From Bryobacteraceae bacterium (lineage in GTDB: Bacteria > Acidobacteriota > Terriglobia > Bryobacterales > Bryobacteraceae), in assembly GCA_947456995.1 (NCBI GenBank), contig CANGVB010000012.1, positions 1-15,758 on the forward strand: DNA of 15,758 nucleotides, in the 5' to 3' direction. The notes under the pieces were generated by a model. The model ran no database searches, was not told where the DNA came from, and saw nothing but the letters and a program-made list of their open reading frames with translations. This document shows positions 8,398 through 14,635 of this stretch, in pieces. A program made the position numbers and the translations under genes. Within the stretch, counting starts at the first letter, position 1, and each line of letters starts with the position of its first letter.

Positions 8398-9201
8398 ATG
8401 CCGATCTTCGATTTCGATTCCGCGCCCAACCATCGCCTGGTAACGCAACTCGCCGATGGCCGCTCGAAGATGATCTCCTGTCGCAAACCTGCCAAGCACT
8501 GCATCCTCTTCGTCCACGGCTTCAACGGCGACGCAATCGACACCTGGGCGGGCTTCGACACCATCGCCCTCAACGATCCTGATCTCGCCGAAACAGACCT
8601 CATCTTCTTCGGCTACGACGGCGTCCGCTCCAATGCCCTCGCCGCCTCCAGCTTCCTCTTCGATCTCCTCGACAGCGCCATGACCGACGGCAAAGCCCTC
8701 CACCCCATCCGCTCCTCTGCACCCAACTACGAATCCTGCGTCCTGGCCGCCCACTCCCTCGGCGCACTCGTCACAAGATGGGCTCTCATCCGAGCCAATC
8801 AACAAAAACTCGACTGGCTCGACAAGATCCGCTACATCCTCTTCGCCCCCGCCCACTCCGGCGGCATCATCGTCGACAGCGTTACAGAGTTGCTCGGTTC
8901 CAACCCCATCTCCGCCTTCATCGGCAGTGCCGCCAAAGTAAAGATCCCTCTACTCCACGCACTCCGCACCGGCTCCCCCATTCTCAAATCTCTCGAAGAT
9001 CACACCATCAGCGCCGAAGCAGCAGGCTGCACCACCATCAAAGCCCGCCGCGTCCTAATCGCCGAACACGAAGAAATCGTAAGCAATCTGCCCTTTCCCG
9101 GAGACCCCTTCCCCACTGCCATCCGTGGCGCAACCCACACCAGCGTCTCCAAGCTCAATGACTTCCCTCACCTGATCACCTACGTGAAAGAGCTCCTCTA
9201 A
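8398..9201 (+). CDS. Alpha/beta hydrolase, lipase-like (SERAC1/PGAP1-type pattern)
   Basis: A 267-residue soluble protein without a signal peptide. CILFVHGFNGD (residues 35-45) gives the oxyanion-hole strand. AAHSLGALVTRWAL (117-130) contains the nucleophile elbow with Ser120. ILFAPAHSGG (147-156) matches the strand after the elbow in lipase-like members, and THTSVSK (246-252) supplies the probable catalytic His247. The acid is less clear: Glu225 or Glu226 in AEHEEIV sits where an Asp is usual. This arrangement recalls the SERAC1/PGAP1/DUF676 group of acyl hydrolases acting on lipids or acyl esters. Start at 8398 is supported by GAGAAG at 8384-8389, eight bases upstream. The stop overlaps the next gene's start (TAATG, 9199-9203), so the two proteins are probably made together. 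Substrate unknown; a standalone house-keeping esterase is an alternative. Confidence 0.85.
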   Translation: MPIFDFDSAPNHRLVTQLADGRSKMISCRKPAKHCILFVHGFNGDAIDTWAGFDTIALNDPDLAETDLIFFGYDGVRSNALAASSFLFDLLDSAMTDGKALHPIRSSAPNYESCVLAAHSLGALVTRWALIRANQQKLDWLDKIRYILFAPAHSGGIIVDSVTELLGSNPISAFIGSAAKVKIPLLHALRTGSPILKSLEDHTISAEAAGCTTIKARRVLIAEHEEIVSNLPFPGDPFPTAIRGATHTSVSKLNDFPHLITYVKELL

Positions 9202-10208
9202 TGGACAACTCCTACGACAATTTCAAATACCTTACCGGACGTCTCCTCCTCGGTGCAGACCATCTCGCACTCGAGCCACTCTTCCAGTCCAAATCAGATG
9301 AAGAGCTCGCGCAAATCTTTCGCAATCACGAAACAGATCCCATCGGCATCACCGACCCCAATGAAGTTAGTCTCCGTCGCCACATGGATAGTTGGCTCAA
9401 CGAAGCCAGCTTGATCTATCTGTCCTGGCTCTCTGGCTACAGTAGCGACCCGGAAGGGAAAGACCAGGGCAACCGTATCTTTGCCATCCTTGGGCACCCT
9501 TCACTCCGTCCCTACTATGAGAGCTACTACAAACAAGCCCTCCCCTGTCTCTTCTGTCTCCACCTCGAAGAAAACAAGATCGAAACACAAGACTCCCCCG
9601 GTGCTTTCGAAGCCTTCGCAAACCTTTACGAGCGATTCCGTAACGATCGCGAGCTAGCCTGCTTCCTTGAATTCCTCGACGGCTACTGCTACGGCAAGCC
9701 CCCCGCAATCATCACAATCGATTCCGTGATCCGCGCCTTCGAAAATCCAGACCGCATCGTCGAAGCCGCCTTCCGCCCCGCCTCTCAACTCACACCCCTC
9801 GACAGCGGCATCATCGGTCTTCTCCACTTCGCCACCTTCTGCACTTCCCTCCACGAATTCCTCGAGAAATGCAAAGGCCTTCCTCTCCTGCAATCCGCCT
9901 TCTGGTTTTTCTACGCCTACTGGTTCCGCGAGTACAAAAAAGACGTAAAGAACCTCTCCATCCAGGCCATTCAGAACGCCGCGATGAACACAAAAGATAG
10001 CGGCTCACAAGCCCTCGCCAGCGAGTCGCAAGACCGTCTCAATATCATCATGTCCGCTCTTACCGGCAACGACTACGCCTCAGAATTGATCAAGCAATTC
10101 CCGGCCACAGACATCGGTATCGCCTCATTCGATCTCACCGAAAAAGCAACCGTAAAGTCCGATCTCGCCTCTCGCTTCGCTGCCTACAACAAGCCACGCA
10201 CCAACTAG
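9201..10208 (+). CDS. Unrecognised, mainly helical protein coupled to the lipase-like hydrolase
   Basis: I do not recognise this 335-residue protein. It has no signal peptide or lipobox and looks soluble, acidic to neutral and helix-rich. Notable stretches are LLLGADHLALEPLFQSKSDE near the start, an aromatic-rich segment FWFFYAYWFREY (234-245), and several cysteines (116, 119, 154, 163, 214, 224) with no zinc-finger spacing beyond one CLFC. No nucleotide-binding or catalytic motif stands out. Its ATG shares a base with the hydrolase stop (TAATG at 9199-9203), which implies translational coupling and perhaps a stoichiometric partner, chaperone or inhibitor of that enzyme. C-rich wobble codons match the flanking plus-strand genes, so the ORF looks genuinely coding and resident. 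Its stop TAG at 10206-10208 interlocks with the stop of the convergent propeller gene in the palindrome CTAG. Confidence 0.75.
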   Translation: MDNSYDNFKYLTGRLLLGADHLALEPLFQSKSDEELAQIFRNHETDPIGITDPNEVSLRRHMDSWLNEASLIYLSWLSGYSSDPEGKDQGNRIFAILGHPSLRPYYESYYKQALPCLFCLHLEENKIETQDSPGAFEAFANLYERFRNDRELACFLEFLDGYCYGKPPAIITIDSVIRAFENPDRIVEAAFRPASQLTPLDSGIIGLLHFATFCTSLHEFLEKCKGLPLLQSAFWFFYAYWFREYKKDVKNLSIQAIQNAAMNTKDSGSQALASESQDRLNIIMSALTGNDYASELIKQFPATDIGIASFDLTEKATVKSDLASRFAAYNKPRTN

Positions 10209-11233
10209 CGCGGCAGCGTCACAATGCCCCACGGCGACCCCGGCGAAGCAATCCGCTTCACCACCGCCCGTGTCGCAACATCAATCACCGAGATGTCATT
10301 GCCCGGCCCATTGGCCGTAAACAATGTCTTGCCATCCGGCGACAGCCCAAGCCCCCAGGGCCTGCGCCCCGCCTCTACTTCGCCTTCCACCTTGCCACTA
10401 GCCCCATCGAGGAAGAACACCTTCTTGCCCCGTCCCGTACTCACAAAAAGCATCTTCGCATCCGCCGACAACAACACCTTCATCGGCTTCACCACCCCAG
10501 CCTCGCCCAACTGCACCGTCTGCGTCACAGCCTTCTTCGCGATATCGATCATCACGATCGCGCCATCATTTTCGGCATTCACCCAGGCACGGTTCAGATC
10601 CGGCAAAAACGCAATCGACCGCGGCCTTCTCCCCACCTTGATGTTCTCGATCAACTCACCCTTGGCCGTATCAATCACCGCCACCGTCCCGGCATCCTCC
10701 GACGTCACCAGCACCAGCTTCCCGTCCGGGCTCACCGTCACGCCCTCAGGCTCCTCACCCGTCTTGATCTCCTTCACAATCTTCTCCGCCGCAAGATCCA
10801 GTATCGAAGCCCCACCCACATCCTCGTTCGACACATAGAGCAGCTTGCCGTCCTTGCTCAAGTCAAACTCCTCAGGGTCCGATCCACTCTTGATCACCTT
10901 CAACAACTTCTGCGAGGCCACATCAAACACCCCAATGCCGTCTGCATTCTTGTCAGGTGGTGGCAGCGTACTCTCATCCACACCCGGCCCCGCAATCGGA
11001 GATCCACTCAGCGCCACATAAATCGTCTTCCCATCGGCACTCGCATGAATCCCACGCGGCCTCTTCCCCAGCGGCACCTTCGCCTCAACTTCCATCTTGT
11101 TCGAATCGATAATCGTCAGATCCCCGCTCACCTCATTGGTGACGTAAACCCTGTATCCACCCGGCTTCTCCTGGCTGCACCCAACCAGAAAAACAACCAA
11201 CACAAATAGAAGTGATCGCATCATGACGATCAT
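10205..11233 (-). CDS. YVTN/YncE-like seven-bladed beta-propeller lipoprotein
   Basis: A 342-residue predicted lipoprotein. The N-terminus MIVMMRSLLFVLVVFLVGC has a lipobox LVGC with the lipidated Cys at residue 19. The rest consists of propeller blades with a repeated core, for example KRPRGIHASADGKTIYVA (58-74), EPEGVTVSPDGKLVLVTSED (161-180) and RRPWGLGLSPDGKTLFTANG (290-309), and the YVTN motif itself at 30-33. About seven blades are visible, the last closing with SPWGIVTLP. Such proteins are extracytoplasmic; many are of unknown role, and some bind partners or cofactors such as PQQ-type enzymes or heme proteins. It follows the cupredoxin gene by four bases in the same transcript as the peroxidase. 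The start could instead be ATG 11224 or 11221 (residues 4 and 5); none has a clear ribosome site. Confidence 0.88.
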   Translation of the reverse strand: MIVMMRSLLFVLVVFLVGCSQEKPGGYRVYVTNEVSGDLTIIDSNKMEVEAKVPLGKRPRGIHASADGKTIYVALSGSPIAGPGVDESTLPPPDKNADGIGVFDVASQKLLKVIKSGSDPEEFDLSKDGKLLYVSNEDVGGASILDLAAEKIVKEIKTGEEPEGVTVSPDGKLVLVTSEDAGTVAVIDTAKGELIENIKVGRRPRSIAFLPDLNRAWVNAENDGAIVMIDIAKKAVTQTVQLGEAGVVKPMKVLLSADAKMLFVSTGRGKKVFFLDGASGKVEGEVEAGRRPWGLGLSPDGKTLFTANGPGNDISVIDVATRAVVKRIASPGSPWGIVTLPR

Positions 11234-11237
11234 TATT

Positions 11238-11942
11238 TCACTGTCCGTTGAAGCTAAAGTCCAGCCGCGCTTTTACGCCACTGGTGACCACCAGCGTGTT
11301 CTCCTGTTGACCCAACTTTTCGTGCCACGCCACTAGCTTGTACGTCCCTACTGGCAGATCTTTAAACTCAAAACCCCCGTCCCCGCCAGTCACTGCAAAA
11401 AACGGATGCTCCACCACACCAATCCAAGAGCGCATCCACTTATGCACATTACACTTCACGCGAATCATCACCTCCGGCTGTACAAACTTTCGCGACAGCG
11501 GCCCATCCTCCGGTGCCTGGCTCTGATTCCACTCGCGGTTCACCTTGGCCTCCGGGTGAATGTTATGCGTCACCGGGTCAGAATTCGTAACCTGCAAGGC
11601 CTGCCCCGCCTGCATGCCCGTAACACGCGGCTCAAACCAGCAGCCCTTCTGATCGATCTTCACAGCCGTCTTCGGCGCTTCAAACTTCTTCCCTTCAAGC
11701 CCGCTCTTCACATAGACAAACACGTTCGCCAGCGTGCCCTCCGGGCCTACAACAACAGTCTGCTCCTCACGAGGCGCTTCCGGGTAAAGCTTCTTGCACT
11801 GCGGGTCCTGCTCCATGTCAATCACCACAGCCTTTGCGACCTGCCCGGCAAACTTCACCTGGCCCGCAACACTCCCCGGCGGCTCCACCGCCTTTGGCGC
11901 ACACCCACAAACCACAAACACCAACGCAAGCAGCCACTTCAT
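11238..11942 (-). CDS. Cupredoxin-like lipoprotein with C-terminal carboxypeptidase-regulatory-like (peg) domain
   Basis: A 234-residue protein starting MKWLLALVFVVCGC, a lipoprotein signal with probable lipidated Cys14. Residues about 22-180 have cupredoxin character: THNIHPEA gives His126 and His129, and RVKCNVHKWMRSW gives Cys164, His167 and Met170. His, Cys, His and Met in this order are the type-1 copper ligands of plastocyanin and azurin, so an electron-transfer copper site is likely, although Cys39-type CxxPGxH spacing is not exact here (C-x2-H-x2-M). The last 50 residues form a peg-like sandwich (GGFEFKDLPVGTYKLVAWHE, 189-208). Similar proteins are often annotated as methylamine-utilization or carboxypeptidase-regulatory-like proteins. 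ATGA overlap with the peroxidase gene at 11939-11942 suggests the two act together, perhaps as donor and peroxidase. Copper binding is inferred, not shown. Confidence 0.82.
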   Translation of the reverse strand: MKWLLALVFVVCGCAPKAVEPPGSVAGQVKFAGQVAKAVVIDMEQDPQCKKLYPEAPREEQTVVVGPEGTLANVFVYVKSGLEGKKFEAPKTAVKIDQKGCWFEPRVTGMQAGQALQVTNSDPVTHNIHPEAKVNREWNQSQAPEDGPLSRKFVQPEVMIRVKCNVHKWMRSWIGVVEHPFFAVTGGDGGFEFKDLPVGTYKLVAWHEKLGQQENTLVVTSGVKARLDFSFNGQ

Positions 11943-12865
11943 TTTGCTTCCACTCCGTTCAACGATTCCAGAAACGCCACCAGCGCATCCCGCTCGCGCC
12001 CACTCAAGTCCAGCGGTCGAATCTGCGAGTCCAGATGATCATTCGAATTGCCGCCACCCACATAGAAATCCACCACCTGCTTCAGCGTCTTCAGGCTCCC
12101 GTCATGCATGTAAGGCGCAGTCCGCGCCACGTTACGCAAAGAAGGCGTCCGAAACTCCCCCTTGCCCCTCCCCTGATCCACCAGCACCCCTTCCGCATTC
12201 ACCCCAACCCCGATGTTGTGAAACTGCTCATCGGTAAACAACGCATCCTTCGGGCCAATCGTATGGCAGATCACACAATGCCGCCCAAACACCTTAAAGC
12301 CCTCAATTGCCTCGCTCGACAGCGCCGTCTTGTCGCCCCCATACGTATAACGATCAAATGCCGAGTTCCCGCTCAGCAGCGTCCGCTCATAGCTGGCGAT
12401 AGCAAAAAGTACGCGCTCTAGCGTCAGCTTCATCGGCCCATACTCAGGGTCTGCAGCCAGCCGCGCCATCAGCAATTCGGGCTTATGATTCATCTCAAGC
12501 TCATTGCCCATTGGCCCTGCCGCCTGCTCTTCCAGGCTCCCGGCGCGCCCATCCCAGAACTGCACCCGCCAATAAGCCGCATTCAAAACAGTCGGCGCAT
12601 TCCGCTTCCCAGTCTTGCCACCCACGCCCACAGACACCTTCCGCGCATCGGCAAAGCCAGTCTCCGGGTTATGACAACTGGCGCAGGAAATAGTCTTGTC
12701 GATCGAAAGCTTCGTATCGAAGAACAGCTTCTTGCCCAGCGCAATCTCATCGGCCGTAGCAACCCGCTCCACCCTGAGCGGTGGCAGCCCCAGCGGCCCC
12801 GGCACCTCCACAAGCTTCTGTTTGCAGGAGCAAAGGGTCAGCGCAACCAGGGCAAGGTACTTCAT
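11939..12865 (-). CDS. Di-heme cytochrome c peroxidase (CcpA/MauG family) lipoprotein
   Basis: A 308-residue protein from ATG 12865, chosen because a lipoprotein signal MKYLALVALTLCSC (lipidated Cys14 likely) follows it. An upstream ATG-less extension to 12919 would bury that signal and overlap the divergent gene. Two c-type heme sites are visible: CASCH at 61-65 and CVICH at 197-201. Other family marks are FWDGRAGSLEEQA (103-115), FHNIGVG (215-221) and APYMHDGSLKTL (250-261). Met253 in that last motif corresponds to the axial Met of bacterial cytochrome c peroxidases; in true MauG it is Tyr. The enzyme therefore more likely reduces hydrogen peroxide than matures a tryptophan tryptophylquinone. 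It would act in the periplasm, anchored by lipid. It is first of three coupled genes and divergent from a cytochrome/HhH gene with only 23 bases between the start codons. Confidence 0.93.
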   Translation of the reverse strand: MKYLALVALTLCSCKQKLVEVPGPLGLPPLRVERVATADEIALGKKLFFDTKLSIDKTISCASCHNPETGFADARKVSVGVGGKTGKRNAPTVLNAAYWRVQFWDGRAGSLEEQAAGPMGNELEMNHKPELLMARLAADPEYGPMKLTLERVLFAIASYERTLLSGNSAFDRYTYGGDKTALSSEAIEGFKVFGRHCVICHTIGPKDALFTDEQFHNIGVGVNAEGVLVDQGRGKGEFRTPSLRNVARTAPYMHDGSLKTLKQVVDFYVGGGNSNDHLDSQIRPLDLSGRERDALVAFLESLNGVEAK

Positions 12866-12888
12866 CTCTCTATACTCATTATTGAGCC
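12866..12888. promoter_or_regulatory. Very short divergent control region between peroxidase and cytochrome/HhH genes
   Basis: Only 23 bases separate the two start codons (12865 minus, 12889 plus). They hold a -10-like TATACT on the plus strand (12871-12876) and an imperfect palindrome CTCA-TTAT-TGAG (12875-12886) that could be an operator serving both directions. No good -35 is seen, and promoter elements probably extend into both genes. If TATACT is used, the plus transcript would be nearly leaderless. Confidence 0.25.
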
Positions 12889-13323
12889 ATGATCTTCTTT
12901 TGTGCTGCCCTTTTCGCAATCACCCTACCGGATGCCCCAGGCAAGGCAACCACCGAAAAACTCTGTAGCGCCTGTCACGGCGTAAACACCTTCGTCAACC
13001 GGCGTGAAACCAAAGAAGCCTGGACAGAGCTCGTCGAAGATATGTTGCGGCGAGGTCTCGAAGGGGACGACGCCGAAATCAGCGAAATCACCAACTACCT
13101 CGCCACTAACCTCTCCAAAGACGCGCCTGCCCCGCGAGTAAACGTCAATCAGGCCAACGCCCGCGACATCTCGACAGGCCTCGGCATCATCGAAACCAAA
13201 GCCCGCCTCATCGTCAAGCACCGTGAAGCCAACGGCAACTTCAAGTCCATCGACGACCTGCTCAAAGTCCCCGGCATCAACATGCGCGCCATCGAATCCA
13301 AGCGCGCCCAGATCGACTTCTAG
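12889..13323 (+). CDS. Exported small cytochrome c fused to a ComEA-like helix-hairpin-helix domain
   Basis: A 144-residue protein. MIFFCAALFAITLPDAPGKA is a short export signal. Residues 21-75 form a compact c-type cytochrome: one heme site CSACH at 26-30, TKEAWTELVEDMLRRG (41-56) with Met52 as probable axial ligand, and ITNYLATNL. Residues 83-144 form a ComEA-like pair of helix-hairpin-helix motifs: VNVNQANARDIS (84-95), GIIETKARLIVKHRE and FKSIDDLLKVPGI (118-130). In ComEA such a domain binds incoming DNA during transformation; in other periplasmic proteins its role is uncertain. The cytochrome-HhH combination in one short protein is the interesting point. The gene is divergent from the di-heme peroxidase, with 23 bases between starts. 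Its stop interlocks with the Gfo/Idh gene stop in CTAG at 13320-13323. Confidence 0.88.
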   Translation: MIFFCAALFAITLPDAPGKATTEKLCSACHGVNTFVNRRETKEAWTELVEDMLRRGLEGDDAEISEITNYLATNLSKDAPAPRVNVNQANARDISTGLGIIETKARLIVKHREANGNFKSIDDLLKVPGINMRAIESKRAQIDF

Positions 13324-14621
13324 CCGAGCCCCTTCACCTTCCACCCCTGTCTATACTTGCGCTTCAAAAAGGCATTCGCCGCCTTCTCGTTCTTGAACTT
13401 CAGCCGGCTGCTATCCCATTCGAGCGTCGTCTTCGGAAAGCGCGTAGCCAGGCTTCCCAGCAGCACCGTCTCGCTCAACGGGCCCGAATAATCAAAGCCC
13501 GCCGAAGTCTTGCCCTTGCCCTGAATCGCATCCACCCACTGATGGTAGTGATCGTTCGTCTTCAGCTCCGGCAACTTGAAGTCTTTGAAAGACGCCACCG
13601 GAAAGAAGCTCGGAAACGCCACATGCGGCAGCAGCATAACGCCCTTGGTGCCTACAAAAATCGACCCCTGCCCCGGCATCTTCGTCCCCTCAATCAGCGC
13701 CTGTATCTCGGCAGGAGGCTTCTCATCACCGTCATACCAGGTCACCGCAACAGTCTTGCCCTCGGTATAAGCCGTACCCGGAAACACATACTTCACAATC
13801 GCGTTGATAGCCCACGAATGTTCACTCGGCGCTGGCCCCTCAGCCCTCACCGTCAGCGGCCCGGTCACTCCAAGTGCCCCAAACACCGGGTCATAGATAT
13901 GGCAGCCCATGTCACCAAACGTGCCCGTGCCAAACTCCAGCCGCTTCCGCCAATTCCCCGGATGGCAATAATCCTTGATGTAAGACTCTGTCTTACCAAC
14001 GCCAATCCAGCCATCCCAATCAAGCGTCGTTGGCACTGTGTCACTCGCACTCGGCCTCGGTGTCGTATCGCCCCACTTCTTGTTGCTCCAGGCGTGCACT
14101 TCCTTGATCTTCCCGATCGCACCAGCCTGAATCACCTGCACCGCCGTCTGGTATTCGGCATTCGAGTGGATCTGAATCCCCATCTGCGTCACCAGATTCT
14201 TCGCCTTCGCATATTCAGCAACCTTGCGCGATTCCTGCACATGCGATGTCAGTGGCTTCTGGCAGTAAACATGCAGCCCACGCCGCATCGCCGCCATGCT
14301 CTGCGGTGCATGCATATGGTCGGGAGTGCCAACACAAACCCCGTCCAGGTTCTTATATTCCTGATCCAGCATCTTGCGCCAGTCCTGGTAAAGCTTGGCC
14401 TTCGGATACTTCTCGCTCACGCGCTTATTCCGCAACGTATCCACTTCAGCAACCGAGATCAAGTCAACAGACGAGTGCGTCGCAATCCCGTCCAGCGTAG
14501 CCCAGGCCATCCCAGAGGCCCCCATCGAAGCCAGCCTCACCCTGCCACTGGGAGGCGCTGAAATCAGATTCCGAATAAAGAAAGGTGCGGCGAGGAATGC
14601 TCGCCGCGAATGATTCGACAT
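13320..14621 (-). CDS. Tat-exported Gfo/Idh/MocA family oxidoreductase
   Basis: A 433-residue NAD(P)-dependent oxidoreductase-like protein. It begins MSNHSRRAFLAAPFF, a twin-arginine signal (SRRAFL, residues 5-10), so it is probably exported folded with its cofactor. The Rossmann part is slightly unusual, with GASGMAW (34-40) in place of the usual GxGxxG. GTPDHMHA (98-105) and YCQKPLT (119-125) follow; the lysine of the family EKP motif is kept (Lys122), while the preceding Glu is Gln. GDMGCHIYDP (236-245) supplies the catalytic-site Asp/His set. Exported members are numerous in Acidobacteria and Planctomycetes, usually associated with sugar or inositol metabolism, with substrates rarely known. 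The gene starts 14 bases after the stop of the SBBP/TIGR03437 protein, with AGAGGG immediately before the ATG. Fold certain; substrate unknown. Confidence 0.93.
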   Translation of the reverse strand: MSNHSRRAFLAAPFFIRNLISAPPSGRVRLASMGASGMAWATLDGIATHSSVDLISVAEVDTLRNKRVSEKYPKAKLYQDWRKMLDQEYKNLDGVCVGTPDHMHAPQSMAAMRRGLHVYCQKPLTSHVQESRKVAEYAKAKNLVTQMGIQIHSNAEYQTAVQVIQAGAIGKIKEVHAWSNKKWGDTTPRPSASDTVPTTLDWDGWIGVGKTESYIKDYCHPGNWRKRLEFGTGTFGDMGCHIYDPVFGALGVTGPLTVRAEGPAPSEHSWAINAIVKYVFPGTAYTEGKTVAVTWYDGDEKPPAEIQALIEGTKMPGQGSIFVGTKGVMLLPHVAFPSFFPVASFKDFKLPELKTNDHYHQWVDAIQGKGKTSAGFDYSGPLSETVLLGSLATRFPKTTLEWDSSRLKFKNEKAANAFLKRKYRQGWKVKGLG

Positions 14622-14635
14622 GCCCTCTAAGATAT

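Noticed and set aside
8376..8603. N-terminal extension of the DinB-family protein up to 8603
   Set aside because: It would run 200 bases antisense into the hydrolase coding region and adds residues not found in the family; starts at or below 8375 fit better.
11939..12865. True MauG (tryptophan tryptophylquinone maturation)
   Set aside because: The axial position in PYMHDG is Met253, as in cytochrome c peroxidases, and no methylamine dehydrogenase genes are present.
12866..12919. Extension of the peroxidase gene to a start at 12919
   Set aside because: It would put 18 charged residues before a good lipoprotein signal and overlap the divergent cytochrome/HhH gene.
12889..13323. A competence (ComEA) gene
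   Set aside because: The HhH motif alone does not show DNA uptake; no other competence gene is in the window and the fused heme domain points to redox work.
13542..14561. A long plus-strand frame of 339 codons opposite the Gfo/Idh gene
   Set aside because: It has a low-complexity R/H/P-rich translation, no domain, and lies wholly antisense to a gene with clear family motifs.
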